Shown piece after piece: positions 1 to 12,196 of a stretch of DNA of 64,000 nt. The notes under the pieces were generated by a model. The model searched no databases and was not told the DNA's origin. It worked only from the letters and a program-made list of their open reading frames with translations. Both the position numbers and the translations under genes were made by a program. The stretch is from Acidobacteriota bacterium (GTDB taxonomy: Bacteria > Acidobacteriota > Blastocatellia > RBC074). The stretch spans positions 248,001 to 312,000 of the forward strand of contig JADJLO010000038.1 in assembly GCA_016710075.1 (NCBI GenBank), written 5' to 3'. How positions within the stretch are numbered: the first letter of the stretch is position 1; the number at the start of each line of letters is the position of its first letter.

Positions 1-2
1 AC

Positions 3-386
3 TCGATGGCGGAGCGGCGCGAACTGCCGACTTCCCTTGGCGATGTGCATCCGGTTTTCCGGACGCCGCACAAGGCCATCCTGATAAATTCGGCTGTCGC
101 GTTGGGACTTGGTCTCTACGGCAGCTTCACCCAGACGGCCACGTTGGCGGCAGTGACCCGGCTCGGCTATTACGGCTTGACCTGTGCTGCGTTGATTATT
201 CTGCGCCGGCGCTCCGATCTGACGCCGGGCTTCCATCTGCCGGGCGGCAGGGTGATCGCCATCACCGGCATTGCCTTTTGCCTCTGGCTGCTCGGCACTC
301 GCAATCTCGCACAGGCCTGGACTCTGATGATCATCGTCGCCGTAGGCGGCCTTTTATGGCTCATCTCAAGGAGAAATGTAAATTGA
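3..386 (+). CDS. APC-family amino acid permease, C-terminal fragment
   Basis: Only the last ~128 residues are inside the window; the reading frame is open to the left edge, so the ATG at position 6 is internal and not a start. The piece shows about three hydrophobic segments separated by short charged loops, including a GYYGLTCAALIILRRR stretch followed by a loop with a GFHLPGG motif. This pattern resembles the end of APC-superfamily permeases (amino acid/polyamine transporters of the inner membrane). The substrate cannot be read from this part. A non-coding gap of about 100 bases follows, containing short AT-rich repeats, so the next gene probably has its own promoter. Confidence 0.75.
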   Translation, partial: SMAERRELPTSLGDVHPVFRTPHKAILINSAVALGLGLYGSFTQTATLAAVTRLGYYGLTCAALIILRRRSDLTPGFHLPGGRVIAITGIAFCLWLLGTRNLAQAWTLMIIVAVGGLLWLISRRNVN

Positions 387-412
387 AAAATCAACATACC
401 TGACAAATCTCC

Positions 413-442
413 TTTGAACTTTGAACTTTAAACTTTAAACTC
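413..442. repeat. AT-rich heptamer repeat ahead of the ABC gene
   Basis: About four tandem near-copies of a seven-base unit of the form TTTGAAC/TTTAAAC lie between the permease and the ABC ATPase gene. Similar strings occur in other intergenic places of this window (18996-19025, 38350-38370, 44662-44735). They do not look like a classical promoter, and their role is unknown. Confidence 0.5.
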
Positions 443-490
443 GATTGTTATCGTATTTGTAACTGGTCAATTTTCGTAGAGGCAGGTTAT

Positions 491-1408
491 ATGAGCAGCG
501 CAATCTCAGTGGTTGGTGTCAGCAAGAGTTATGGCGACTTCGTAGCCGTCGACAATCTATCCCTTGAAGTCAGGCAGGGCAGCATATTCGGCCTTCTCGG
601 ACCGAATGGCGCCGGGAAATCGACGACCATCAGAATGATCGTCAACATTACCATGCCTGATTCCGGCGAGATTCGCCTCTTCGGCCGGCAGATGAATTCC
701 AGTCTTCAGGAGCGTGTCGGCTACCTCCCGGAAGATCGCGGCATGTATAAAAAGATGAAGATCGGCGAGCAGTTGGCGTTCTTCGCCGAGCTCAAAGGTC
801 TTTCGCATGAGACGGCTCAAAAGAGAATCGACCAGTGGCTCGGCAGAATTGAGATGTCGGAGTGGAAGAACAAGAAATGGGAAGAGCTCTCCAAGGGAAT
901 GCAGCAAAAGATCCAGTTCGTATCGACGATCCTTCATTCGCCTGAACTCGTGATCCTCGATGAGCCGTTTTCGGGGCTCGATCCGGTCAGTGCGGGGCTG
1001 CTCAAAGAGATCGTTCAGGAGCTGAGACAACAAAACAAGACCATTATCTTCTCGACGCACCTCATGGAACAGGCCGAAGAACTCTGCGACGAGATCTGCC
1101 TGATCAATCACGGTCATAAAGTTCTTGGCGGATCCGTTCGCGAGATCAAAAGGGGCTTCGGCTGGCGCTATGTCGCCATCGACGGCGACAATCTCGACGA
1201 TGTCCTGAACAATTCCCCACTGGTCAGCAAGGTGGTTGACCGGCGCGATCACAAGGATGTCACCATGGCCGAAGGCCATGATCCTCAGGAACTGCTCAAA
1301 TACCTGGTCTCGGCCGGCGCCAATGTAACTCGCTTCGAAATGGTCGCGCCGTCACTCAACGAAATCTTCATCGAGAGCGTCACCAGAGTCTCCACCAGGA
1401 GCGCATGA
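491..1408 (+). CDS. ABC transporter ATP-binding protein (NatA-like)
   Basis: A 305-residue ATPase subunit expected to power an inner-membrane exporter. Visible motifs are Walker A GPNGAGKST (37-45), the signature LSKGMQQK (133-140), Walker B LVILDEP (153-159), the D-loop SGLD and the switch histidine H190. After the nucleotide-binding domain (about 1-215) comes a ~90-residue tail of the DUF4162 type found in NatA/YhaQ-like ATPases. The gene has a GGCAGG-type ribosome site close to its ATG and overlaps the next gene by four bases (ATGA), which implies translational coupling. No permease gene is adjacent, so the substrate and partner membrane protein are unknown. Confidence 0.92.
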   Translation: MSSAISVVGVSKSYGDFVAVDNLSLEVRQGSIFGLLGPNGAGKSTTIRMIVNITMPDSGEIRLFGRQMNSSLQERVGYLPEDRGMYKKMKIGEQLAFFAELKGLSHETAQKRIDQWLGRIEMSEWKNKKWEELSKGMQQKIQFVSTILHSPELVILDEPFSGLDPVSAGLLKEIVQELRQQNKTIIFSTHLMEQAEELCDEICLINHGHKVLGGSVREIKRGFGWRYVAIDGDNLDDVLNNSPLVSKVVDRRDHKDVTMAEGHDPQELLKYLVSAGANVTRFEMVAPSLNEIFIESVTRVSTRSA

Positions 1409-1959
1409 AACGTAAGTCGAAAAGCGAGATGGTCCTGGAGATTTACGACCAGGAAGCCATGGGCGAGGTCACCGCCAGGGAAATCGCCCTGATCAATCAA
1501 AAGCTGATCGATGAATTCGGCGAAGGCGGGTCAATGAGCCCTGCCGAGATCGCCCGCATCCTGATCGATGAAGACCTGCCCGTCCGCCTCGATCAGGTTT
1601 TCAGAATGTCCGCCCTGACCGACAAATACGAGGATATGCTCGAAGGTCTGGCTCTCAACAAATCGCTCAAACAGGCCGAGCATTCGATCAGAAGAATCGA
1701 CTCTCTACATCGGGAATTCCTCAAACAATCCGACAAAACCGGCGCCAGACTGGCCCGACAAACCGCTATCCGCGCAAAAGAGAACGCCCTCGCCTTATCG
1801 CGCAATACCGCCAATGCCTCAACCAAACGCGCCGAACATCTGGAAATCGCCCAGTGGTTTACCGTCTGGCTGCAAACCCCGGACTTCTTCGAACAATGGC
1901 TCGAACTGAGAAAAAACACTGATGATTTTAAAGCGAGATTCGGTGAGATCCTGACCTGA
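1405..1959 (+). CDS. Hypothetical soluble protein coupled to ABC ATPase
   Basis: 184 residues, no signal peptide or membrane segment, rich in charged residues and predicted largely helical; residues about 65-135 could form a coiled coil. The start is fixed by the four-base overlap with the ABC ATPase stop. I do not recognise the family. The N-terminal part (residues 10-70) has an MSPAEIARIL-like helix-turn-helix flavour, but that is weak. Its place where a permease gene would be expected suggests a dedicated partner or regulator of the ATPase; this is inference from position only. Confidence 0.7.
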   Translation: MKRKSKSEMVLEIYDQEAMGEVTAREIALINQKLIDEFGEGGSMSPAEIARILIDEDLPVRLDQVFRMSALTDKYEDMLEGLALNKSLKQAEHSIRRIDSLHREFLKQSDKTGARLARQTAIRAKENALALSRNTANASTKRAEHLEIAQWFTVWLQTPDFFEQWLELRKNTDDFKARFGEILT

Positions 1960-2043
1960 GCACCCGACCGCCTGACCTGTTGATGGCTGTTAGATGGCTG
2001 GCAATAATCAATCACCCGGCCTTAACTGCAGATTTCAAAAAGA

Positions 2044-2089
2044 GCGGGCCGCCACCGAGCCTGGTGCCGAAGCTCAAAAGACGGCCCGC
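2044..2089. terminator. GC-rich hairpin between convergent genes
   Basis: An 8-base inverted repeat (GCGGGCCG at 2044-2051, CGGCCCGC at 2082-2089) lies between the end of the plus-strand unknown gene and the end of the minus-strand 7TM-HD gene. No clear T-run follows on either strand. Its position between convergent genes makes a bidirectional terminator plausible. Confidence 0.4.
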
Positions 2090-2165
2090 CCTGGCCCCTA
2101 GCTAATCAATGCTAGGCATATGTATAAAAGTTCCAATCGGGTCTTTTTTCCGAATTAAAAAAATA

Positions 2166-4538
<2,373 letters not shown>

Positions 4539-4676
4539 ATCTTCAGCGCAGAGTCAGGATTATAGCATGGCGGGTGGATTATCAAGGATTTGAATCAGGC
4601 GATTTGAAAGATTTGAAAAATGATTGCGGAATACGACTGATTTGCCAATTTAAGGCACTGAGCTTACTATCGGCTC

Positions 4677-5624
4677 ATGAGCACAGGGATCATCTATTCT
4701 GAAGATTATCTGCATCATGACACGGGCGATCATCCTGAAAGGCGTGAGCGGTACAGGGCAACGATGGAAGGCCTCATGTCCGACACTGACCGGTGGGAGA
4801 GCTGGGCAAAGATTGCGCCGCGTCCGGCGACCGACGACGAGTTGATGAGATGCCACACCGAGCGCACCCTGGTGCGGGTTGGTCAGGCATGCCTGCAGGC
4901 AACAATCTATGAGCACGTCTCGCTCGATTCCGACACCGTCGTCTCGCAGCAATCCGATCACGCCGCACGGCTTGCGGCGGGTGGCGCATGTCGCGCAGTC
5001 GACGCGGTGGTCAGCGGCGAGGCCGGCGGTGTCTTTGTCGCCTGTCGCCCTCCCGGACACCACGCAACCCAGGGTCAGTCGATGGGCTTCTGCCTCTACA
5101 ATAACGTCGCCGTCGCCGCGCGCTACGCTCAAGCCGCTTATCCCAACGAGATCAAACGCGTCCTGATAGTCGATTTCGACGTTCATCATGGAAACGGCAC
5201 TCAGGATATTTTCTATGACGATCCGAGCGTCTTCTATTACAGCCTGCACCAGTTCCCATGGTATCCGGGAACCGGAGGCGCCGATGAGCGCGGCATACGC
5301 GAAGGCGAAGGCTATACTCTCAACCTCCCGGTCCGCGCTCTGACTCCGGTTGAGAGCTACCTGCGCATGTTCAATCAGGGACTCGAAAACGCGATGAGTA
5401 AACTTTCGCCCGATCTGGTGATCATCTCAGCCGGTTTCGATGCTCACGAAACAGATCCGCTCGGACAACTGACGCTCAATGATCAAAGTTACGCCGAGAT
5501 CACACGCCGGCTAAGAGAAGCGGCGAACGCCACCGCCAAAGGCCGACTCATCTCATGCCTCGAAGGCGGATACAACCTGCACACTCTCGGATCGACCGTC
5601 CTCGCCCACGTTTCCGAATTGTAA
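4677..5624 (+). CDS. Histone deacetylase family protein (class II-like deacetylase)
   Basis: 315 residues covering the whole zinc-dependent arginase/deacetylase fold. Seen are RPPGHHA (124-130, the paired catalytic histidines), DFDVHHGNG (166-174, with zinc ligands D168 and H170), SAGFDAHETDPLG (third zinc ligand Asp) and EGGYN (transition-state Tyr). Bacterial members remove acetyl groups from small molecules such as acetylpolyamines, or from proteins; the true substrate here cannot be told. It has no signal peptide, so it should be cytoplasmic. It is divergent from the 7TM-HD gene; the 138-base gap between them must hold both promoters. No strong ribosome site precedes the ATG. Confidence 0.9.
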   Translation: MSTGIIYSEDYLHHDTGDHPERRERYRATMEGLMSDTDRWESWAKIAPRPATDDELMRCHTERTLVRVGQACLQATIYEHVSLDSDTVVSQQSDHAARLAAGGACRAVDAVVSGEAGGVFVACRPPGHHATQGQSMGFCLYNNVAVAARYAQAAYPNEIKRVLIVDFDVHHGNGTQDIFYDDPSVFYYSLHQFPWYPGTGGADERGIREGEGYTLNLPVRALTPVESYLRMFNQGLENAMSKLSPDLVIISAGFDAHETDPLGQLTLNDQSYAEITRRLREAANATAKGRLISCLEGGYNLHTLGSTVLAHVSEL

Positions 5625-5858
5625 CCGAACAATCGCGCCAATGGCCGATTTTGCCTCACTGACGGTTGAGCTTCACTCATTGAATTTTCATGGAGCATGA
5701 CGGGTATTTGGATTGCCACAGCCTGATTGGAGGAGTACTATGGACACGGCTGGTCTGTCTTCAGGTTGAGTAATCCAGAAAGAGACCAATCAAAACAACG
5801 AGTTTCAAGATCTACAAGCAAGATCTACAAGATTGAATTGCGACAGGAGGCCTGACAC

Positions 5859-7007
5859 ATGAGAGTAATTTCCAGGATGACCGCTGTGGTGACCGCATCA
5901 GTTGCGCTGGTAGCTGTTCTTTCGATTTCAGCATCCGCTCAGCATCTGATTTCAAGCAGGGCGGGTTTTGTCAACCGAGCTGACGGCAAGGTGATGATTC
6001 TTCGCCAGGACAGCTTTGACGGCGAAAAGGGCCGCGCTTCCCTGGGCTCCCAGATGCGCAACGGCGACAGGCTTTTTACTGAAGCGGGAAGTTATTCGGA
6101 ACTCCTCCTCAATCCAGGCTCATACCTGCGCATGAATGAAAATGCGGAAGTTCGCGCGGTCAATACCAGCCTCATGCAAATCAGTTTTGAGATCGTCAGC
6201 GGTGCTGTAAATCTGGAGGTTGGCGAGGTTGACAAGAAGACTCCCATCGAAATCGTGACACGAGCCGGGAATCTGTACGTCGTTAAAGAGGGCATCTATC
6301 GAATCGAGGCAAAAGGCGGGATGATCTCGGTTGCGGCACGGCAGGGCGACATCCAGCTTGGCACACGCGATCAGGCGCTCATCGGCAAGGGTTACAAGAT
6401 CCCACGCGGGAAATCAGCGATGTTCAATGATTCTTCATCGCCGGTTCTTGCTAAAATCGATAAAGATAAAATAGACAATTTCGATGTCTGGTGTTTCAAC
6501 CGGGCTCAGACACTGGTTTCAGCCAATCAGATGGCGCTGCGCCAGTCGCGCAACAGCAACAGTCTGGCATACGGGTGGTTCTTCGATCCGTTCAATAGCT
6601 GCTATACCTTCATGCCGAGACGCGGTCTGTTCTATTCACCGTATGGCTTCGGATTCTTCAATTCTTTCGGTAACTGCTTCACCTGCGGTTACGGTCCATA
6701 TGGTTACTACTACAATCCATACAATTATCCGAACAACGGCGGTGGCGGAGCCGGAACCCCGAACGCACCTGCAAGAGTGGTGGCGGGGATCGATCGCGCG
6801 CCAATTCAAAGGTCCATGGAAAGCAGAAGAGTTGACAGCGCATCGACCTTCGATTCGGGCGTCGCATCCAGAGGCGGATTTGGAGATATTGGAGGATCGA
6901 GAACGGTCTCATCATCGGCTTCAACTTCCGTTATCTCGATGCCGGTGCCTTCAAGAGGCGGCGATAGCGGTGGTGGTGCGGCACCTTCCCGCCCGTCAAG
7001 ACCATAA
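5859..7007 (+). CDS. Secreted FecR-domain protein with aromatic/Gly-rich tail
   Basis: 382 residues with an N-terminal signal peptide (hydrophobic core about 8-26, ending ASAQ). Residues about 30-130 form a FecR-type beta domain (LGSQMRNGDRLFTEAGSYSE, then a LLLNPGSYLRMNENAEV stretch). The C-terminal half is low complexity: a Tyr/Phe/Gly/Asn-rich segment (about 245-300) and a Ser/Gly/Arg-rich tail ending in PSRPSRP. This is a secreted or periplasmic protein, not a classical anti-sigma FecR, since it has no cytoplasmic sigma-binding domain. An AGGAGG site eight bases before the ATG fixes the start. A long perfect hairpin follows the stop. Confidence 0.8.
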   Translation: MRVISRMTAVVTASVALVAVLSISASAQHLISSRAGFVNRADGKVMILRQDSFDGEKGRASLGSQMRNGDRLFTEAGSYSELLLNPGSYLRMNENAEVRAVNTSLMQISFEIVSGAVNLEVGEVDKKTPIEIVTRAGNLYVVKEGIYRIEAKGGMISVAARQGDIQLGTRDQALIGKGYKIPRGKSAMFNDSSSPVLAKIDKDKIDNFDVWCFNRAQTLVSANQMALRQSRNSNSLAYGWFFDPFNSCYTFMPRRGLFYSPYGFGFFNSFGNCFTCGYGPYGYYYNPYNYPNNGGGGAGTPNAPARVVAGIDRAPIQRSMESRRVDSASTFDSGVASRGGFGDIGGSRTVSSSASTSVISMPVPSRGGDSGGGAAPSRPSRP

Positions 7008-7020
7008 TCGAACCTGATAT

Positions 7021-7095
7021 AAATAAGGCATTGAATGCTAAAGGGCGAGGATGAATATTCATCCCGCTCCCTTTTTAGCATTCAATGCCTTATTT
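7021..7095. terminator. Perfect 22-bp inverted repeat between convergent genes
   Basis: Arms at 7021-7042 and 7074-7095 are exact reverse complements. The 31-base centre contains a second inverted repeat around ATGAATATTCAT, so the whole 75 bases can fold into one long hairpin. The arm ends are AT-rich (AAATAA/TTATTT). It lies between the ends of the FecR-domain gene and the minus-strand 178-residue gene, consistent with a bidirectional terminator. The length and perfection also fit a mobile palindromic repeat. Confidence 0.65.
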
Positions 7096-7135
7096 CATGC
7101 CTGCCCTGCATTATTGATGTTGATGTTGATCCGGT

Positions 7136-7672
7136 CTATTTTTTCTCAGGGGGAACCGGCTTATCCTCCCACCAGCTGTCGATGACCAACTGGCCGTTTT
7201 CGATTATCAATCCAATCGGAAGAATCTTGTACTGGCCGTCGAGGAATTTATAGACGCAATCCTGGCGGACTTTATCGACCGTCCTGTCGCCGCTGGGAGT
7301 TGAAGCCGCTTCCATGACCTTCTCGTCTTTCTTATCGCCGAGCAAGCTCTCTCTGAGAGTCTTTTTCTCGGCAGCAAGCTTGATTCTGGCGGCGGTTGAG
7401 AGAAGCTTCTCAGCCTCTGGCCAGTTCCCGTCCTGCACATTCCGGTTGAATTTGCTGAAAGCCTCGACGGTTTGCTTCGCGTCCGAGAGCGAAACCGGTG
7501 GAGCCGGCGGTTCGGGTGAAGGTCTTGTGATCACCCATCGGTAAACTCCCCATGTCCCCGAAACAAACAACAAGGCAACCAGCCACAGAATGAGAGGCAG
7601 ATTCTTGCTGCCGCCTTTCTTCTCCTCTTCGAGGTTTGCCTTCAGATCAGTATCTTCAAAAAGAGTTCTCAT
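7136..7672 (-). CDS. Membrane-anchored hypothetical protein
   Basis: 178 residues. A short charged N-terminus (1-23) is followed by one membrane helix (about 24-42, LPLILWLVALLFVSGTWGVY), a proline-rich linker (PSPEPPAPP) and a ~120-residue charged domain with two tryptophans near the end (SWWED). The topology is N-in with the C-terminal domain outside the inner membrane. The C-terminal domain has the look of a small SnoaL/DUF4878-like alpha+beta fold (a helix starting AKQTVEAFSKFNRNVQDG), but this is only a resemblance. No functional neighbour. Confidence 0.65.
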   Translation of the reverse strand: MRTLFEDTDLKANLEEEKKGGSKNLPLILWLVALLFVSGTWGVYRWVITRPSPEPPAPPVSLSDAKQTVEAFSKFNRNVQDGNWPEAEKLLSTAARIKLAAEKKTLRESLLGDKKDEKVMEAASTPSGDRTVDKVRQDCVYKFLDGQYKILPIGLIIENGQLVIDSWWEDKPVPPEKK

Positions 7673-7851
7673 TGTCTTCCTCTGTTTTATTTATTCAGTC
7701 CCAGCTACCTTCAAATTATCCGACAGCGCCAATGTTGTCAAACAACAGCATTAGAACGGTTCTGCAGCCGCTATTTGCATCTTTTGATTCTCCGGTTAAG
7801 CTTCGTGCTTCCGAATTTTGAACTCCGTGAATCTCAATTTTATTAACAGGT

Positions 7852-8237
7852 ATGACGACCAGAACAACAATAGGCATCTTCGGGCTTGGCACGGTAGGAA
7901 CGGGCGTAGTTGAGTTGCTGCGCGACATGGAGCAGTTTGAGATCCGAACCATTGCGGTGAGAGACCTCGGCAGAGCGCGCGATACGGATTTTTCAAACTT
8001 TGAATTAACCGATGATCCGTTCAGAATCGCGGATGATCCTGAAATAGATATCCTTGTCGAAGTGGCGGGCGGCATCGATCCGGCATATCAGGTCGTCAAG
8101 CGCGCACTCTCGAGCGGCAAACATGTCGTCACCGCCAACAAGGAGCTGATCGCCAGACATGGACCTGAGATTTTCGATCTGGCCAATCGCCATCATGTCG
8201 CCATTCTCTTTGAGGCGGCGGTTGGTGGCGGGATTCC

Positions 8238-8241
<4 letters not shown>
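7852..8241 (+). CDS. hom: Homoserine dehydrogenase, N-terminal fragment (frameshifted)
   Basis: Residues 1-129 form the NAD(P)-binding half of homoserine dehydrogenase, which makes homoserine from aspartate semialdehyde for Thr/Met synthesis: GLGTVGTG nucleotide loop, EVAGGIDPA, and VVTANKELIA before EAAVGGGIP. The frame then hits TGA at 8239-8241. Adding one C to the CCC at 8236-8238 restores the family sequence IPLISTLARGLQANRIS and joins the next fragment exactly. An ACAGG ribosome site lies just before the ATG. Either a sequencing/assembly error or a genuine one-base deletion; the rest of the gene is well conserved, which favours error. Confidence 0.85.
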
Positions 8242-9122
<881 letters not shown>

Positions 9123-9211
9123 GCCGATTCACCTTGAAATATAATGAATCCCATCTGTGTTTTCACTTACCAGCGTGGGGCACGGCTGATCACTGGAAGT
9201 AAGTTCAAGGT

Positions 9212-10630
9212 TTAGACTTCCCTGATCAGCGGCAGCCTGACAATAAATGTCGTTCCTTTTCCTGGCTCGCTCTGAGCGACAATCTTTCCTGCATGTGAAT
9301 CGACAATCCATTTAACTATGGACAAGCCAAGGCCGAAACCGGAAGCGGACCGATCGCTGGTTTTGGCTGAACGGCGGAAGAATCGGTCAAAGATGTGTGG
9401 CAGGTCTTCGGGAGGAATGCCTCGACCGGAATCGGAGACTGTCAGAACAGCGTCATCCCCTTCAGCCTTCAATCCAAGGATAATTGAGCCGCGCTGCTCG
9501 GTATATTTGATGGCATTATCGAGCAGGTTGAGAAGCAGTTGTTTGATCCGGTGCATATCGGCATTAATGATGACCTTACCCTGAGGCTGATGATAGGTAA
9601 GGGTCTGGTCCCGCTGATCAGCCAGAGGCAGGATGTATTCGGTCATCTTGCTGCACAGGTCATCGAGATCCATCGGCTCGCATTTCAGCTCTACCTTGCC
9701 GGCATCTGCCCGGGCAAGCATCAGCAGGTCTTCAACAAGTCTGGAGAGCCTGACAATCTCCTCCAGATTCGATGTCAGAACGCGCTGGTACTCTTCTTTG
9801 CCGCGCTCACGGCGAAGCGTGATTTCAATATCAGCCCGCATGACGGCCAGCGGCGTGCGAAGTTCATGCGAGGCATCGGAGGTGAACTGTTTCTGTCTCT
9901 CGAAGGCCGCCTGCAGCCGGGAGATCATATGATTGAAAGTTGCGGCGAGACGGCCGATCTCGTCCATCCTGGCCGAGGCCGGCACTCTTTCGGAAAGATC
10001 TCCGGCCGCTCCAATCTGCTCCGCTGCCGTGGTGATGCGATCAACTGGCCGCAAAGCCTGATTGGCCAGCAGCAGCCCTCCGTAGCTCCCCAGCAACAAG
10101 ACAGCGGGAATTGCCAGTCCAAGCACAAGCAGCAACCGCTTTCTTGCAATATCAAGGGCTTCCAGCGACTGCCCCAGCCTAATGAAGTAGGTGCCGTTGC
10201 CTTCCTGATCAGGCACACGCCTTGTGGCGACTCTCATCGGTTCGCCGGATTCAAGTTCCATCGTTTTGAAATAGGTGCGGCCTGTTTCCAGTTTCATCAG
10301 TGCATCTATTTCGACAGGGATTCTATCCTGGGGAGTGGCCAGCATCTCATCCGTCACCATTCCACTTTCGTCAATCAATTGGGTCAGGTGCGGCGAGATC
10401 TGCAGCAACTGCTCTTCGTGAGCTGTATTGCCGGGATGATCGGGTATGTCCGCATCGGCAACGTGATCCATGCTCCGCTCGATCTTCGTTATCTGGAACT
10501 CCAGGGTCTCGTCGATCGTCATGACCAGACTTCGCGAAAGATACCAGTAAATCGATATTCCAAAGACAAGCAGAATGACCGTCAGGATGGCCAGATAATA
10601 GAGGGTGAGCTTGATTCTTAGTGAGAGCAT
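9212..10630 (-). CDS. Sensor histidine kinase with HAMP domain
   Basis: 472 residues from the ATG at 10630 (a TTG three codons earlier is less likely). First membrane helix about 8-30, a ~130-residue outside sensor region without a recognised fold, second helix about 166-190, then HAMP (about 190-242), HisKA with phospho-acceptor H255 in SDASHELRTPLAV, and HATPase with NLLDNAIKYT and GFGLGLSI. It lies downstream of an OmpR-type regulator transcribed in the same direction, so the two form a two-component pair; the signal is unknown. An inverted-repeat element separates them. Confidence 0.92.
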   Translation of the reverse strand: MLSLRIKLTLYYLAILTVILLVFGISIYWYLSRSLVMTIDETLEFQITKIERSMDHVADADIPDHPGNTAHEEQLLQISPHLTQLIDESGMVTDEMLATPQDRIPVEIDALMKLETGRTYFKTMELESGEPMRVATRRVPDQEGNGTYFIRLGQSLEALDIARKRLLLVLGLAIPAVLLLGSYGGLLLANQALRPVDRITTAAEQIGAAGDLSERVPASARMDEIGRLAATFNHMISRLQAAFERQKQFTSDASHELRTPLAVMRADIEITLRRERGKEEYQRVLTSNLEEIVRLSRLVEDLLMLARADAGKVELKCEPMDLDDLCSKMTEYILPLADQRDQTLTYHQPQGKVIINADMHRIKQLLLNLLDNAIKYTEQRGSIILGLKAEGDDAVLTVSDSGRGIPPEDLPHIFDRFFRRSAKTSDRSASGFGLGLSIVKWIVDSHAGKIVAQSEPGKGTTFIVRLPLIREV

Positions 10631-10664
10631 ATAGGGCAAACTGTTCAGATTACGAAACTGAAGA

Positions 10665-10842
10665 AAGAGAGATTACCAAACAGACGAAATAAACGAAACA
10701 GACGAAAAAAACCAGACGATGGTCAAAGGGATTAATAAAGCAATAAGCACTGGTTTTATGTTTATCGGGGTATTTTCGCCCGACCAACGTCTGGAATTTT
10801 TTCGTCTGTTTCGTTTATTTCGTCTGTTTGGTAATCTCTCTT
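10665..10842. repeat. Dispersed inverted repeat, copy 1 (46-bp perfect arms)
   Basis: Arms at 10665-10710 and 10797-10842 are exact reverse complements (46 bases). Inside them a second pair, CCAGACG (10712-10718) and CGTCTGG (10788-10794), extends the stem. The arm contains repeated ACAGACGAAAT/AACGAAACAGACGAAA words. A second copy with very similar arms lies at 15863-16015. It is inserted between the response regulator and the histidine kinase. It has no coding capacity and resembles a MITE or large REP-like element. Confidence 0.75.
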
Positions 10843-10886
10843 CTTCTGTAATCTCTCTTCCATCTTCGTAATCCGGCTTTCCTGGA

Positions 10887-11603
10887 TCAGGAAGCCTTCG
10901 ATTCGACAATGATGCTTGAATCCACCGTCGGGGTCTTGAACATGTAGCCGACTCCACGGATGGTATGAATCAATTTCGGCTCGAATTGACGGTCAATCTT
11001 GTTGCGAAGGTAATTGATGTATACGTCGATGACATTGGTCAGAGTGTCGAACGTCTCTTCCCAGACCTTTTCCGAGAGCACTTCGCGGGAGAGGATTTCA
11101 TCCGGGTGGCGCATGAAATATTCGAGCAGGGCGAACTCTTTTCCGGTCAGCTGGACCTCAATGCCGGCGCGCGACGCACGGCGATTGATGAGATTCAAAT
11201 ACAAATCTCCGGTCTGGATCCTGGTTGTATCTTCAGGCTGTGTCCGTCTGAGCAGGGCCCTTATTCTTGCCACCAGTTCGGTAAAGGCGAACGGCTTGGT
11301 CAGATAATCGTCCGCACCGCTGTCCAATCCTTTGACTTTCATCTCGGTACTGTCCTGTGCGGTGAGGATGAGGATCGGTGTCTTGATCCCTTCGCTGCGA
11401 AGATCCCGCGCAATATCAAGTCCATCGCGTCCCGGCAATCCGAGATCCAGCACAATCAGATCATGACCGCCTGATTTTGCCGCCTGTGATCCGGTATCTC
11501 CGTCGTACGCCGTATCGACTTCCATCCCCTCTTCCTCAAGACCACGCTTGATCAGGTCGGCCATCTTCTGCTCGTCTTCAATTACTAATACGCGCATTGC
11601 CAT
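10887..11603 (-). CDS. OmpR/PhoB-family response regulator
   Basis: 238 residues: receiver domain (about 3-118) with acidic pocket E9/D10, phospho-acceptor D53 in LIVLDLGLPGRDG and K103 in LTKPF. It is followed by a winged-helix DNA-binding domain (about 135-225; LTGKEFALLEYFMRHPDEIL and a NVIDVYINYLRNKID stretch, then TIRGVGYMF). An AAGGAG site nine bases before the ATG supports the start. It should be phosphorylated by the kinase encoded next on the same strand. The ~250 bases before it are gene-free and probably hold the promoter; I see no clear operator. Confidence 0.94.
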   Translation of the reverse strand: MAMRVLVIEDEQKMADLIKRGLEEEGMEVDTAYDGDTGSQAAKSGGHDLIVLDLGLPGRDGLDIARDLRSEGIKTPILILTAQDSTEMKVKGLDSGADDYLTKPFAFTELVARIRALLRRTQPEDTTRIQTGDLYLNLINRRASRAGIEVQLTGKEFALLEYFMRHPDEILSREVLSEKVWEETFDTLTNVIDVYINYLRNKIDRQFEPKLIHTIRGVGYMFKTPTVDSSIIVESKAS

Positions 11604-11851
11604 TTATTTAAGCTCCTTATGAGAATTGCTGGAAGATTTTTCTTTGACCCTGCATTTGTCGACTCAAGGGAGTCTGCCAAGATGCGAGGATATGTCGGGG
11701 TATTGGGGATCGTATAACTAACCTTATACATCATCTTTTATTCGGGGCAAGAATAATTTGAAATATCTCATGGGGGGGCGATTCGGAACTGGATTATACG
11801 ACAAATTCGCCGAAGATTAAATTTTTTTCTAATGATCTCGAAAAATTCTAT

Positions 11852-12196
11852 CTAATTATTATGAAGATTAGGCTTAACAGCGCCGGCAAGCCATTCAAGA
11901 TAGTCAATTGAGCCGGCAATGATGGGAAGAGCGATAATTTCCGGTGTCTGGTAGGGGTGATATTGTTTGATGAAAGATTCAAGAAGGGGAAAAGTGGGTG
12001 AAGTAGTTTTGATAATAATCAGGAATTCGTCCGATTGCTGAACTGAGGATTGCCAGCGATAGATCGATTTGATGCGGGGAAGAATCTGGACGCAGGCTGC
12101 GAGATGAGCGTCGACGAGCAGGGAGGCGAGTTTTTCGGCATCCTCAATATTTTCAAGGGTGGTGAGGACAACCATGCATTCACTGATTTCCGACAT
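11852..12196 (-). CDS. cutA: Divalent-cation tolerance protein CutA1
   Basis: 114 residues from the ATG at 12196, chosen because a GGAGG site lies eight bases before it and family homology starts there (MVVLTTLENIEDAEKLASLL); a longer frame to 12361 only reads through the neighbour. CutA1 is a small trimeric ferredoxin-like protein. Features seen are LAACVQILPRIKSIYRW and the C-terminal TPEIIALPI block. It has been tied to copper tolerance, but its real function is unsettled. It overlaps the DUF2007 gene by 17 bases, so the two are translationally coupled. Confidence 0.92.
   Translation of the reverse strand: MSEISECMVVLTTLENIEDAEKLASLLVDAHLAACVQILPRIKSIYRWQSSVQQSDEFLIIIKTTSPTFPLLESFIKQYHPYQTPEIIALPIIAGSIDYLEWLAGAVKPNLHNN

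Noticed and set aside
9539..10621. Plus-strand open frame of 360 codons
   Set aside because: Antisense to the histidine kinase gene, whose motifs are complete.
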